Source of the DNA: Bradyrhizobium genosp. SA-3
GTDB lineage: Bacteria; Pseudomonadota; Alphaproteobacteria; Rhizobiales; Xanthobacteraceae
Direction of reading: 5' to 3'
Assembly (NCBI RefSeq): GCF_004212635.1
Contig: NZ_PSRT01000017.1
Location: 1 to 64,000 of the forward strand
DNA: 64,000 bases
Each line of letters opens with the position of its first letter. Positions within the stretch are counted from its first letter, which is position 1. The notes under the pieces were generated by a model. It saw only the letters and a list, made by a program, of their open reading frames with translations, had not been told where the DNA came from and did no database searches. Shown piece after piece: positions 1 to 11,173 of the stretch. Position numbers and translations under genes: made by a program.

Positions 1-91
1 TGCTGCGCCGGCTGCGGCTGCTCCGGCTGCGGGTGCTGCTGCTCCGGCAGCGGCTGCCAAGGCTCCGGCCGGCGGCGACAAGAAGAAGTAA
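1..91 (+). CDS. rplY: 50S ribosomal protein L25 (Ctc type), 3' end only
   Basis: Only the last 29 codons lie in the window; the gene enters from the left edge. The readable frame starts at base 2 and gives an Ala/Pro-rich tail ending AKAPAGGDKKK, with the stop at 89-91. Long-form L25 proteins of rhizobia carry this kind of low-complexity Ala/Lys tail and sit directly before pth. The identity is therefore inferred from the tail and from the following pth-ychF pair. The 5S rRNA-binding domain cannot be seen. Confidence 0.75.
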   Translation, partial: AAPAAAAPAAGAAAPAAAAKAPAGGDKKK

Positions 92-103
92 TCTCTCAAA
101 GCT

Positions 104-128
104 GGCGCGCGGTCCTTGATCGCGCGCC
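104..128 (+). other. intercistronic hairpin between rplY and pth
   Basis: The bases ggcgcgcg (104-111) and cgcgcgcc (121-128) form an 8-bp GC-only stem with a 9-base loop in the 58-bp gap between the two genes. No T-run follows, so it is more likely an RNA-stability or attenuating hairpin than a full terminator. Confidence 0.4.
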
Positions 129-149
129 GAGCGAGGGGCGCGCCGCGTC

Positions 150-755
150 ATGCGACTCTTTGTTGGGCTCGGCAATCCCGGCGCGAAATACGCACGTAAC
201 CGGCACAATATCGGCTTCATGGCCGTCGACGAGATCGCGCGGCGTCATGGCTTTGCGCCATGGCGCCGCCGCTTTCAGGGCGAGACCTCGGAAGGTGCGC
301 TCGGCACCGAGCGCGTGATCCTGCTCAAGCCCACGACCTACATGAACGAGTCCGGTCGCGCCGTGCAGGAGGCGGCAAGCTTCTTCAAGATCGCTCTGGG
401 CGACGTCACCGTGTTCCATGACGAGCTCGAGCTGCCGCCGGGCAAGGTGCGGGTGAAGATCGGCGGCGGCATCGCCGGGCACAACGGCCTGCGGTCGATC
501 TCGGCCCATATCGGCAACGATTATCGCCGGGTGCGGCTCGGCATCGGTCATCCCGGCATCAAGGACCTGGTGCATGGCCACGTGCTGTCGGACTTCGCCA
601 AGGCCGATAACGAGTGGGTGGCGACGCTGTGCGACGCGGTTGCCGAGCACGCGGCGCTGATCGCCAAGGGCACGGACGCGACCTTCGCCAACAGAGTGCA
701 TCTCGCCATGCAGGCGAAGGGATTTTTGACCAAGGACGAGAACGGCAAGGAATAA
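150..755 (+). CDS. pth: Peptidyl-tRNA hydrolase
   Basis: Pth releases tRNA from peptidyl-tRNAs that drop off the ribosome, by cleaving the ester bond in the cytoplasm. The 201-residue product begins [11 protein letters not shown] and shows the family's active-site set: Asn9, His19 in RHNIGF, Asn66 in TYMNESG, Asp91 in FHDELEL, and the [12 protein letters not shown] loop near residues 106-116. Length matches the bacterial family. A GAGGGG ribosome site lies just upstream of the ATG. It sits between rplY and ychF on the same strand, the usual rhizobial order. Assignment is secure. Confidence 0.97.
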   Translation: MRLFVGLGNPGAKYARNRHNIGFMAVDEIARRHGFAPWRRRFQGETSEGALGTERVILLKPTTYMNESGRAVQEAASFFKIALGDVTVFHDELELPPGKVRVKIGGGIAGHNGLRSISAHIGNDYRRVRLGIGHPGIKDLVHGHVLSDFAKADNEWVATLCDAVAEHAALIAKGTDATFANRVHLAMQAKGFLTKDENGKE

Positions 756-760
756 CGCTC

Positions 761-1858
761 GTGGGATTCAAATGCGGGATTGTCGGGTTGCCCAATGTCG
801 GCAAATCGACCTTGTTCAATGCGCTGACCGAGACGGCCGCGGCGCAGGCCGCGAACTATCCGTTCTGCACGATCGAGCCGAATGTCGGCGAAGTCGCCGT
901 GCCCGATCCGCGGCAGGAGAAGCTCGCGGCCATCGCCAAGTCGGGGCAGATCATCCCGACGCGATTGACCTTCGTCGACATCGCCGGCCTCGTGCGCGGC
1001 GCCTCCAAGGGCGAAGGCCTCGGCAACCAGTTCCTGGCCAACATCCGCGAGGTCGACGCGATCGCGCATGTCGTGCGCTGCTTTGAGGATTCCGACATCA
1101 CCCATGTCGAGGGCAAGATCGCCCCGCTCGCCGACATCGAGACCATCGAGACCGAGCTGATGCTCGCCGACCTCGACAGCCTCGAGAAGCGTGTCGACAA
1201 CCTCTCCAAGAAAGCCAAGGGCAACGACAAGGACGCCAAGGAACAGCTCGACCTCGTCAACCGCACGCTGGTGCTGCTGCGCGAAGGCAAGCCTGCCCGT
1301 CTCGTCGAGCGCAAGGCCGAGGAGGAGCGCGCCTTCTCCATGCTGGGGCTGCTCTCATCAAAGCCCGTGCTCTACGTCTGCAACGTCGAGGAAGGCTCGG
1401 CCGCAACAGGCAATTCGTTCTCCAAGGCCGTGCAGGAGCAGGCCGCCAAGGAAGGCGCCGTCGCCGTCGTCATTTCCGCCAAGATCGAGTCGGAAATCGC
1501 GACCATCTCGCGAGAAGAACGCGCTGATTTCCTGGAGACGCTGGGTCTCGAAGAAGCCGGTCTCGACCGCCTGATCCGCGCGGGCTACACGCTGCTCGAC
1601 CTCATCACCTATTTCACGGTGGGGCCGAAGGAAGCGCGCGCCTGGACCATCCATCGCGGCACCAAGGCGCCGGCGGCGGCCGGTGTGATCCACACCGACT
1701 TCGAGAAGGGTTTCATTCGCGCCGAGACCATCGCGTATGAGGACTACGTCGCCCTCGGCGGCGAAGCCGGCGCCCGCGATGCCGGCAAGCTCCGGCTCGA
1801 AGGCAAGGAATACGTCGTCGCCGACGGCGACGTGATGCATTTCAGGTTTAATACGTAA
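761..1858 (+). CDS. ychF: Redox-regulated ATPase YchF (Obg family)
   Basis: YchF (OLA1 type) is a ribosome-associated P-loop ATPase of the Obg family, linked to translation and oxidative-stress responses. The start is GTG at 761, five bases after the pth stop, because the conserved N-terminus [17 protein letters not shown] begins there. The frame is open upstream but that part only reads through pth. P-loop GLPNVGKST is at about residues 9-17, the switch region is [19 protein letters not shown], and the usual NKxD is replaced by NVEE, the hallmark of ATP rather than GTP preference. A TGS domain ends the 365-residue protein. Confidence 0.96.
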   Translation: MGFKCGIVGLPNVGKSTLFNALTETAAAQAANYPFCTIEPNVGEVAVPDPRQEKLAAIAKSGQIIPTRLTFVDIAGLVRGASKGEGLGNQFLANIREVDAIAHVVRCFEDSDITHVEGKIAPLADIETIETELMLADLDSLEKRVDNLSKKAKGNDKDAKEQLDLVNRTLVLLREGKPARLVERKAEEERAFSMLGLLSSKPVLYVCNVEEGSAATGNSFSKAVQEQAAKEGAVAVVISAKIESEIATISREERADFLETLGLEEAGLDRLIRAGYTLLDLITYFTVGPKEARAWTIHRGTKAPAAAGVIHTDFEKGFIRAETIAYEDYVALGGEAGARDAGKLRLEGKEYVVADGDVMHFRFNT

Positions 1859-1873
1859 GATCTCGATAGATTC

Positions 1874-1986
1874 GTAGAGTGGGTTAGCCCTCGGCTGCGC
1901 GAAGCGCAGTCGAAGGCGTAACCCACCATGCTTCCGCGTTTGCCGAACGAAGTTGGTGGGTTACGCCTTCGGCTAACCCACCCTAC
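1874..1986. repeat. palindromic intergenic repeat (gtgggtta / taacccac family)
   Basis: Left part gtgggttagcc...cgaaggcgtaacccacc and right part ggtgggttacgccttcggctaacccacc are near-complementary to each other, and each half is itself palindromic. It fills the gap between ychF and a convergent small gene. Repeats of this design are frequent between Bradyrhizobium genes. Confidence 0.8.
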
Positions 1987-2002
1987 GGCACCTGCGTCGT
2001 CC

Positions 2003-2299
2003 TCACCGCGTCCCGCTGCCCTGGTCCCTGATCGCGCCGAGATGCTCGTTGATGCGGAAGACGATCAGGATCAGCTCGGCGAGGATGCGCGAGAACACCA
2101 CGCCGACGACGACGCTCGCGATCGACGACAGCAGCACCAGGAAGCCGCCGAACGGACTGATCGCCATCGCAGCCAAGCCGGAGAAGATGCCGGAGAGGCC
2201 GAACAGGCAGATCAGCGCGATCACCAGCCAGTAGAAGGTCTTGATGATCGTCGGTGTGATGAAGCGGTCCCATTGAAACAGGTCGCTGAATGAAAACAT
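2003..2299 (-). CDS. DUF4282 domain-containing membrane protein
   Basis: A 98-residue protein starting MFSFSDLFQWDRFITP, with two hydrophobic segments at about residues 20-46 and 52-78. This matches the small DUF4282 membrane-protein family, whose function is unknown. The ATG at 2299 was chosen over a longer open frame because GGGGAGAG lies just upstream and because the family starts with this F-rich motif. The extra upstream residues lack family character. It is convergent with ychF, from which it is separated by a palindromic repeat. Confidence 0.8.
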   Translation of the reverse strand: MFSFSDLFQWDRFITPTIIKTFYWLVIALICLFGLSGIFSGLAAMAISPFGGFLVLLSSIASVVVGVVFSRILAELILIVFRINEHLGAIRDQGSGTR

Positions 2300-2481
2300 C
2301 GCTCTCCCCAGGGCAAAGCGGCCTTGCCAAATTGGGCCTTGCTCAACGATCCTGACCCCCGGTTGATCCGACTCAAGACCAACCCCGCTGCGCCGAATGT
2401 AGCACGAGCCATGCGGGCCCGCGGGTTGAGATTGCCGTAAAGTGCGGCCACAATCTGTCATTTCCACGAACCAATCCCAAG

Positions 2482-2934
2482 ATGACCCTGACCTTCGAAG
2501 ATTTCCCGCCCGGGCGGTTCGGAACGTTCGGCCCGCGCCGTGTCACGCGCGACGAGATTTTGGCCTTTGCCGCCGAGTTCGATCCGCAGCCGATGCACCT
2601 CGATGAGGAGGCCGCGGCGAGAAGCATGCTGCGCGGCCTGTCCGGCTCGGGCTGGCACCTCTGTTCGCTGATGATGCGGATGATGGCCGACGGTTTTATC
2701 ACGCGCGCCGCTTCGCTCGGCTCGCCCGGTGTCGACGAGGTGCGCTGGTTGTCTCCGCTCCGGCCCGGCGACGACCTCATGCTCGACGTCGACGTCGTGG
2801 AGGCGCGCACCTCGAAGAGCCGCCCGGAGCTCGGCATCGTCAAGTTCAAATGCACCGCGCGCAACGCGGCGGGGCAGGCCCTCGCCGAGATGACCTCGCC
2901 GATCCTGATCAAGCGGCGCGAGGGGATGGCCTGA
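2482..2934 (+). CDS. MaoC-family dehydratase, first of pair
   Basis: A 150-residue hot-dog-fold protein of the MaoC (R-specific enoyl hydratase-like) family. The segment ILAFAAEFDPQPMHLDEEAA contains the hydratase-2 signature with the catalytic Asp and His (FDPQPMH). The following GLSGSGWHLCSLMMRMM is the usual second helix. Such proteins hydrate or dehydrate acyl thioesters, but the substrate cannot be told from sequence. Its stop overlaps the start of the next gene by ATGA, so the two paralogues are translationally coupled and may form a heterodimer. Confidence 0.9.
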   Translation: MTLTFEDFPPGRFGTFGPRRVTRDEILAFAAEFDPQPMHLDEEAAARSMLRGLSGSGWHLCSLMMRMMADGFITRAASLGSPGVDEVRWLSPLRPGDDLMLDVDVVEARTSKSRPELGIVKFKCTARNAAGQALAEMTSPILIKRREGMA

Positions 2935-3413
2935 TGCGGTTCTTCGAGGACATCGAGATCGGCCAGCGCCGTGAGATCGGCACCTATACGTTCACGGCGG
3001 AGTCGATCAAGACCTTCGCCGCGAAGTTCGACCCACAGCGCTTTCACCTCGACGAAGAGGAAGGCAAGAACTCGCTGTTCGGCGGGCTCGCCGCCTCCGG
3101 TTGGCATGTCGGCTCCGCTTGCATGAGCCTGCTTGTCGCCGACGGCCAGCGCCTGGCGCGTGAGGCCGCTTCGCGCGGCGAGGAGGTTGCGGTGTGGGGC
3201 CCGTCGCCGGGCTTTCGCGACCTGCGCTGGATCAGGCCGGTGCTCGCCGGCGACACCGTCAGTTACGTCAGCGTCGTCATCGACAAGCGCACATCTGCTT
3301 CGCGTCCCGGCTGGGGCATCTTGACGGCCCGCACCACCGGCACCAACCAGCGCGGCGAGGAGGTCTACTCGATCACCGCCACCGCCTTCGTGCCGATGCG
3401 GAAGGGTGGTTAG
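2934..3413 (+). CDS. MaoC-family dehydratase, second of pair
   Basis: A 159-residue MaoC-type hot-dog protein. The ATG at 2934 overlaps the preceding TGA, which fixes the start although the frame is open further upstream. It shows the same landmarks as its neighbour: KTFAAKFDPQRFHLDEE (catalytic Asp and His) followed by GGLAASGWHVGSACM. The pair probably arose by tandem duplication, and both copies keep the catalytic residues. A role in acyl-CoA or polyhydroxyalkanoate metabolism is possible but not shown by the neighbours. Confidence 0.9.
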   Translation: MRFFEDIEIGQRREIGTYTFTAESIKTFAAKFDPQRFHLDEEEGKNSLFGGLAASGWHVGSACMSLLVADGQRLAREAASRGEEVAVWGPSPGFRDLRWIRPVLAGDTVSYVSVVIDKRTSASRPGWGILTARTTGTNQRGEEVYSITATAFVPMRKGG

Positions 3414-3611
3414 ACCTGTTCCAAGATGAACGGTCCAATTGAGTGCGCGAGTGTTGCCCCCGCGCTATGGACGCGATTCCGGGCGGCTGCCATAAGCCTG
3501 CGCAACATGGTTACCGCAAAGCAGTTTCGCGGAACCACCGAGTTGCTAACTAATTATGAACCTGTCGCTGTCTATTTGAAACGAATTGGCAGAGGACAGG
3601 GGACGAGGACC

Positions 3612-3758
3612 ATGGCAGATCGCGGCGCACTCAAGTTTGTGGGATTCATCTTCGCGACCGCGACGCTGGCCGTGATGCTGGTCGCCGGCATGGTGGTGAA
3701 GGGCTATGCCGATGGCGCCTACACCCTGGAAGCCTCGACCGTGGAAGCCGCGCAATAA
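3612..3758 (+). CDS. Small single-pass membrane protein
   Basis: A 48-residue protein, MADRGALKFVGFIFATAT then a hydrophobic run to about residue 30, ending in an acidic tail. ACGAGGA stands just before the ATG. The frame is open further upstream but that stretch has no protein-like character. I do not recognise the family. The composition (short charged N-terminus, one membrane segment, small polar tail) suggests an inner-membrane microprotein. Confidence 0.6.
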   Translation: MADRGALKFVGFIFATATLAVMLVAGMVVKGYADGAYTLEASTVEAAQ

Positions 3759-3796
3759 GAGTTCGCTCATTGTCCGGGGCCGCGTCCGGCCCCGTG

Positions 3797-3934
3797 TCAG
3801 CGGCTATAGACGTAAGCCAGCACCGCGATCGCAACCGCCAGCAATCCGACAAAGCGCAGCATGATCGTGCCGAGCTGATTGGGCGCGGGCCGCAATGATA
3901 TAGGGTCCGTGTTGTCGGGCCGAATGCTTTCCAT
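3797..3934 (-). CDS. Possible small membrane protein, unrecognised
   Basis: A 45-residue frame beginning MESIRPDNTDPI and ending in one hydrophobic segment (LRFVGLLAVAIAVLAYVYSR). It is convergent with the preceding small gene, and a GGGGCC/GGCCCC hairpin lies between them at 3776-3792. The start is uncertain because no strong ribosome site is visible and a later Met would leave only the membrane segment. The hydrophobic C-terminus in a coherent frame is the only support. Confidence 0.4.
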   Translation of the reverse strand: MESIRPDNTDPISLRPAPNQLGTIMLRFVGLLAVAIAVLAYVYSR

Positions 3935-4159
3935 GACATGTCCCCGGGCCCGGCCGAAAAAGGCTGCGGCGCTTGGCATTCGTCGCTGGGGAGGGGTGGA
4001 GGGTTCAAACTTCACTCTCGTGTCCCGGACGCGCTGCAGCGTGCAACGCTGCTGCGCAGAGCCGGGACCCATCACGCCGCGCATTCATCCGAACGATGGG
4101 CCCCGATTCTGCGGCGCGTCACTGCGTGCCGCACCGCGCCCGGGGCACGAGATCCCTCA

Positions 4160-4194
4160 AATCAAAACCGCCGCGCCCTTACGGGACGCGGCGG
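4160..4194 (-). terminator. Rho-independent terminator of the 4217-4639 gene
   Basis: On the minus strand the stem ccgccgcg/cgcggcgg is followed by a T-rich stretch (gttttgattt). It lies just downstream of the minus-strand gene that stops at 4217. Confidence 0.75.
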
Positions 4195-4216
4195 CCAGTG
4201 ATGCTTGTGCTTGCGA

Positions 4217-4639
4217 TCAGCTGTTGCGCAGGCCGTCGGCGGCGCGTTTCCACTGCGCGACGTTGTCGGCGATCATGCGGGTCGACTTCATCGCGGCCTG
4301 GCTGAGCTGGGCGTAGCCGGAGATCTCGCGCTGGACGCGCTGGCCTTCGGCATGGAGCAGGTCGCGCAGGCTCTCGAGCTCGGAGATCAAATTCTCGATC
4401 TCGGCCAGCGAGGTTCCGGCGACGCGCTGGATCAGCGAGTTGACGTTGTTGACGGTGGCTTCCGCGCTCGGATCGAGCGGCGGCGCGTCTGTGGTCGTCG
4501 CTGACGGGCGGCGCAGATAGGCGATGTCGTTGCGGACGAAATCGCGGATGCCGGCCTCGACCTCGGTCACGGCGGCGAGGTTGTTGTCGACGGTCTCGGT
4601 CTCGGTGGTTTCGGTCTTTTCCGGACGGATGGCGTTCAT
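4217..4639 (-). CDS. Hypothetical helical protein, weakly phasin-like
   Basis: A 140-residue soluble protein without signal peptide. The first 30 residues are Thr/Glu-rich (KTETTETETVDN). The rest is predominantly helical and amphipathic, with a segment IENLISELESLRDLLHAEGQ likely to be a coiled coil. The ATG at 4639 was preferred to the longer open frame because the upstream part is Pro/Arg-rich noise. The helical C-terminal half, ending in AQWKRAADGLRNS, resembles small phasin-like or DUF proteins of Bradyrhizobium, but no firm family can be given. Its own terminator follows. Confidence 0.65.
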   Translation of the reverse strand: MNAIRPEKTETTETETVDNNLAAVTEVEAGIRDFVRNDIAYLRRPSATTTDAPPLDPSAEATVNNVNSLIQRVAGTSLAEIENLISELESLRDLLHAEGQRVQREISGYAQLSQAAMKSTRMIADNVAQWKRAADGLRNS

Positions 4640-4832
4640 CGTTATTCCCCTTTTCGCGTTTGAGCGCGGCGCGAGTGTCCCCCGCACGACGACGTCTGTT
4701 TTGGCGACTAGGGCGCCCGATTTTGACCGCAAATGGGCCGAGATGCGGCAAGGGCGGACCATTCGGGGGTTTTGCCGTGGCGTATGGTTAGGAGAGTGTG
4801 AATAGGGCAGCCGCGACGGCAAACCTATCTAT

Positions 4833-4950
4833 CCCCTCATGGTGAGGAGCGCGCCCTTCGCGCGCGTCTCGAACCATGCAGGCCCCGCTGTCGCAGCGAG
4901 GCCTCGATCCTTTGAGACGCGCTCCTTCGGAGCGCCCTCAGGATGAGGGG
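4833..4950. repeat. palindromic intergenic repeat (cccctcat...atgagggg family)
   Basis: Outer arms cccctcatggtgaggagcgc and gcgccctcaggatgagggg enclose inner complementary blocks gcgcgtctcgaaccat and tttgagacgcgc. It sits between two minus-strand genes and folds into a long branched hairpin. The family is frequent in Bradyrhizobium genomes. Confidence 0.8.
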
Positions 4951-4968
4951 AGAGAGTGGAGGCTCGCC

Positions 4969-5880
4969 CTACCAGCTCTTCTTGAACCCGGCCGTCAGGC
5001 TTTTGTTGAGCGCGCCTTGCGAGGTCTCGCCGACCGAGCCGGAGACGGTGACGTTGTCGAACAGCTTCTGCTCGGCGCCGAACTTGCGCAGCCATTTGTC
5101 GTCGGTGGTCGACAGCGTCTGGCCGGCGGTAATGCTGGTGCCGGTGTCGGTGAGGGTGATCTTGGCGGTCTGGTCGGTCTCGTAATTTCGCGTGATGTGG
5201 CCGCCGATGCCGGGGACGGCGGTCGTGCCCTGCTGATTGACGCTGTAGCCGTTCTGGAGCGTCAGCGACGTGTCGCCGGACAGCGGGACCGACTTGGTCA
5301 GCGAGGCCCCGATCTTGCTCTGTTCAGCGCCGGGGTCGACCCGGGCTTCCACTGCGGTCTTGTCCCAGATCGAGCCCGCGCCCGGCGCGGTCGCGGCGGC
5401 CCAGGCGCTGCCGGAGGATTGCGGCAGGCTGCCGCCATTGGTGGCCTTCTGCGCCAGCAGCTCGGACATCGTCCGCGGCTCGCTCGTCACCGTCATGTCG
5501 GCGCCGATCCGCGTATCCCAGAACGAGAACACGGATTGCTTCACCGTCACCGCCGAGGAGCCGTTTGCATTGTGGTTCGACGACCAGTCCAGGCCATCCT
5601 TGGCCGCGGCCTGCGCGCGCTTCTTGGTGGCCATGGGGTCAATGCCGGTGCCGGCATCGACCGCGAGCTGGCTCCAGTCGAGCTTGTCGACGTCGATGCC
5701 TTTGAGCACATCGGGGTCGTTGACGTCGGGGGCCTCCGTCGCCGCGGTCTCGGCCTCGTCGTCAGGCGCGGCCGCTGTGGGCGGAATGATCTGCGCCGAG
5801 ACCGTTAACACCGAGCCCAAGATGAAGGCGGCCGCCAGCAACGGCAGCCTGGTCCAGCCAAACCCTGTCGAGAATTCCAT
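4969..5880 (-). CDS. Exported hypothetical protein
   Basis: A 303-residue protein with a clear signal peptide: MEFSTGFGWTRLPLL, then a hydrophobic core and a VSA-type cleavage site near residue 29. An acidic linker (DDEAETAATEAPDVND) follows. The mature C-terminal half is rich in alternating Ser/Thr/Gly patterns (SLTLQNGYSVNQQG, TDTGTSITAGQTLS), which suggests beta-strands. No catalytic motif was seen and I do not recognise a named family; it looks like an alphaproteobacterial periplasmic or surface protein. The ATG at 5880 was chosen because the signal peptide begins there. Confidence 0.75.
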   Translation of the reverse strand: MEFSTGFGWTRLPLLAAAFILGSVLTVSAQIIPPTAAAPDDEAETAATEAPDVNDPDVLKGIDVDKLDWSQLAVDAGTGIDPMATKKRAQAAAKDGLDWSSNHNANGSSAVTVKQSVFSFWDTRIGADMTVTSEPRTMSELLAQKATNGGSLPQSSGSAWAAATAPGAGSIWDKTAVEARVDPGAEQSKIGASLTKSVPLSGDTSLTLQNGYSVNQQGTTAVPGIGGHITRNYETDQTAKITLTDTGTSITAGQTLSTTDDKWLRKFGAEQKLFDNVTVSGSVGETSQGALNKSLTAGFKKSW

Positions 5881-6140
5881 AGTCCTGCCCGCGAACCCCA
5901 GCGCATGCTTTTCGATAATATATATCGGCCTTCGGCCATGCGCCATTCCGCGCGAAACATGCTGATTCATCGTCGCGAAATTGTGACGGCTCGCCGCGGA
6001 ATGACGAACCAACGGGCCGCGCGACAGGCGCGCGCCCGACGACGAGCTTCTGACACGGCCGCATCCGGCGGGGCTGGAGGCCAGGGCGTCATGTGAGTGT
6101 CGTCATCGGTCCCGACAAGCGGGACCCGTTGGCGTCCCCC

Positions 6141-6581
6141 TCAGCCGGCCCGGCTCATCTTCGGCAGATGAATGGCGCGGCCGAGTGCCTGCTCGACCAG
6201 GTCGAAGGTGTCGATCAGCACCCGCATGCTGACGAGCTTGCCCGCCCTGAACTGGGCGAACTGCGCCACGCGCAAGCTGATCGGCTTGTTGGAATCGAGC
6301 GCCGTCAGCGAATAGCGCAGCATCGAGGCGGCGGAATCGACGCCGAGCATGATGCTCTCGCGATCGAAGCGGCGCACATGGAAATTGTCGGCGAGTTGGC
6401 GGATGACGTCGAGCACGGCGTCCTTGCCCTGCCGTGCGCCGAGGAATGGAAACATGTCGATCGGGCCGTACAGCGCCCACTCGATGTCCTCGTCGATCAG
6501 GGCCTCGATATCCCTGAAATGCCGGTCGTTGATCGCGCGGTGCAACGCGCGCGAGAAACGCCAGAGGCTGTGCTCTGTCAT
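6141..6581 (-). CDS. NTF2-like (SnoaL-type) protein
   Basis: A 146-residue protein with the layout of the nuclear transport factor 2 / SnoaL fold: helix FSRALHRAINDRHFRDIEALIDEDIEWALYG split over residues 8-38, then FLGARQGKDAVLDVIRQLAD and alternating strands to the C-terminus. Many such proteins are small-molecule binding or ketosteroid-isomerase-like, but no catalytic assignment is possible. The ATG at 6581 begins the family-like part; upstream codons run into a repeated intergenic motif. It stands alone with long non-coding DNA on its 5' side. Confidence 0.8.
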   Translation of the reverse strand: MTEHSLWRFSRALHRAINDRHFRDIEALIDEDIEWALYGPIDMFPFLGARQGKDAVLDVIRQLADNFHVRRFDRESIMLGVDSAASMLRYSLTALDSNKPISLRVAQFAQFRAGKLVSMRVLIDTFDLVEQALGRAIHLPKMSRAG

Positions 6582-7152
6582 TTGGGGGCAGTCCTGAAGC
6601 TGGCTTGCAAAAAAACGGAAAACAACCCCATGCACAGTAAAGGTGCCGGGGCTCAACTCGTTCGTATACGAATAACTACGGGATTTCGGTCAAAACGCAA
6701 TTCACGTTTTCGCAATGCACAATTGAACGCGTTTTGTGAGATTTACAACAGAACCCCGTATTTTCCCGGTTCGCGCCGCGCGGGTTCCATCACATCGCGA
6801 TCGCGCGCCCCATCTCCGGTGTCGTCCTGGCGAAGGTCAGGACCCATTACCCCGAATGTTGTGTGGCGGTACCTACAATCTTTGAGTAGCGGCCTCGCGG
6901 CACGAATTCCTGCCGTCTTCGGTCGCATGGCGCGCAACGCGCATGGAGCCGCATACGCTCCCTCGCCCCGCTTGCGGGGAGAGGGTTGGGGTGAGGGGGA
7001 GCCTCTCCGGGGACGGTGACAGTTGGACTCGCGGAGGCTCCCCCTCACCCGATCGCTACGCGATCGACCTCTCCCCGCAAGCGGGGCGAGGCGAAGGGGC
7101 CGCGTGACCCATCTCACATCACCCCTTTGACACCGCCGTTAACGTCATCCCC
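6582..7152. other. long intergenic region with several repeat and palindrome signals
   Basis: No gene is supported here. The stretch holds a 20-base motif at 6619-6638 repeated elsewhere in the window, a perfect 12-base palindrome at 6661-6672, an AT-richer segment to about 6770 and, from 6958, a palindromic repeat. Confidence 0.7.
6958..7092. repeat. palindromic intergenic repeat with 23-bp arms
   Basis: The arms at 6961-6983 (cctcgccccgcttgcgggga plus gag) and 7070-7092 are exact reverse complements over 23 bases. An inner pair gaggctccccctcac / gtgagggggagcctc-type match sits between them. It belongs to the ctctccccgc family seen again at 38117 and 47221. Confidence 0.85.
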
Positions 7153-7542
7153 ATGTCATCAGGGAAACGTGCCATGGCCACCATCGCCGCCGCCAGAAAG
7201 TCCCGCCTGCATAACGCGCTCGAAGGCCTCGCGCTGACCGCGACCCTCCAGAGCTTCCCGACATTCGCCGCCGCCGCCTTCCTGCTCAAGCTCGTCGGTA
7301 ACCACGATCTCGTCGGCGACCCCGCCATCGCCTCGCTCGCGCACGCGCTACTCGCGGTGACCCTGGGCCCGAGCTTCCCCGCCTTCTTCAAAACCGTCTA
7401 CGAGCCAAAATTCTTCGAGGCCCATCTGTCGCTGTCCGACAAGATCACCGCCTGGCGCACCCAGCCCGTCGCCTCGCTCCAGCTCGTGACCATCGTGCTG
7501 CTACTGTCGGTGATGGCCGTGGTGACGGCGAGCGTGGGGTGA
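7153..7542 (+). CDS. Hypothetical membrane protein
   Basis: A 129-residue protein with hydrophobic stretches at about residues 35-47, 62-80 and 108-127. The last is a strong C-terminal membrane anchor (LQLVTIVLLLSVMAVVTA). The N-terminus is basic (MATIAAARKSRLHN from the internal Met at codon 8). Either the ATG at 7153 or the one at 7174 could be used. No named family is recognised. It is convergent with uvrB. Confidence 0.65.
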   Translation: MSSGKRAMATIAAARKSRLHNALEGLALTATLQSFPTFAAAAFLLKLVGNHDLVGDPAIASLAHALLAVTLGPSFPAFFKTVYEPKFFEAHLSLSDKITAWRTQPVASLQLVTIVLLLSVMAVVTASVG

Positions 7543-7558
7543 GGGGGCAAATCTCTCC

Positions 7559-7603
7559 TCGTCATTCCGGGGCGCCGCAAAGCGGCGAGCCCGGAATCCA
7601 TAG
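7559..7603. repeat. short palindromic repeat (cattccgggg...cccggaat family)
   Basis: The halves attccggggcgccgc and gcggcgagcccggaat are complementary and form one hairpin in the gap between convergent genes. The same family recurs at 17747, 42676 and 46353. Confidence 0.7.
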
Positions 7604-7628
7604 GCACCACTCGCGCGGATGCGCCGCG

Positions 7629-10580
<2,952 letters not shown>

Positions 10581-10672
10581 GAGGCGAATATGGGACGAGT
10601 CCGCCTCTCAGGAAAGGGCGAATGGCCGTCGCTATGCAGGCTGCTGACAGCGGGTTGGCAGCAGGCCTGTCC

Positions 10673-10900
10673 TCACGCGGCCGGCAGGGGCCCGCCATCG
10701 TCCTCGCCCACGACATGCGGGTTGAGGATGTCGAGATGGATGCCGCCGCAATCGCTGCAGCACATGGTCCAGTACTCGCATCCGGCGCGGCCGCCGATCA
10801 CACGGAGCACCATGAGATCGCCGTCGCAGTCCGGGCAGTTGGACAGCACGGCGCGGGAGTAGATCCGCGGCCGTAGTCCGTCGGCTTCGATGATTGACAT
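10673..10900 (-). CDS. Small zinc-ribbon protein
   Basis: A 75-residue protein beginning MSIIEADGLRPRIYS, with two cysteine pairs, CPDC near residue 22 and CCSDCGG near residue 47, the pattern of a zinc ribbon. Function is unknown; zinc ribbons of this size often mediate nucleic-acid or protein contacts. The open frame extends far upstream through the neighbouring gene region, but the ATG at 10900 gives the coherent product. Confidence 0.75.
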   Translation of the reverse strand: MSIIEADGLRPRIYSRAVLSNCPDCDGDLMVLRVIGGRAGCEYWTMCCSDCGGIHLDILNPHVVGEDDGGPLPAA

Positions 10901-10949
10901 GACCGGTTCCCCCGCCGCCCTGTCGCTGGTCCGTTGCAGACCCGCTCCT

Positions 10950-11173
10950 CTATTCGTCGTCGCTGTCGGCCCGCCGGCGGAAGCGATCGATGTGGTGCTT
11001 GGCATCGGCAATCGCAGCGTCGCGATCAGGCCAGGCGAAGCCGACTTCCATGGCCGGAAACAGCACGCCGTCGATGGCAACCGGGCTGAAATCGGCGCGC
11101 GGATCCGGGCGTGCCACAGTCCCTTGCCAGCTTCGAAGGATTCGATGTCAAAGCCGTCGTAAAGGGTCGTCAT
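10950..11173 (-). pseudogene. Small gene with a one-base frameshift
   Basis: Translation from the ATG at 11173 reads MTTLYDGFDIESFEAGKGLW then HARIR. It then shifts at about 11097-11105 into a frame that reads ADFSPVAIDGVLFPAMEVGF and on to ...ADSDDE with a stop at 10950-10952. Restoring one base gives a continuous 74-residue protein with consistent acidic/aromatic composition. Without it, the first frame runs on as Arg/Pro/Ser-rich noise into the next gene. The family is a short conserved protein of unknown function in rhizobia (from memory). The lesion may be a real mutation or a sequencing error in the gcgcgc tract. Confidence 0.6.

Noticed and set aside
1928..2293. 121-codon plus-strand frame over the DUF4282 gene
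   Set aside because: Starts inside a palindromic repeat, and its product is an Asp/Glu/Gln-rich shadow of the membrane protein on the other strand.
6958..7092. Possible CRISPR-like or terminator structure
   Set aside because: A single long inverted repeat with no direct repeats or spacers; it belongs to a palindromic repeat family.
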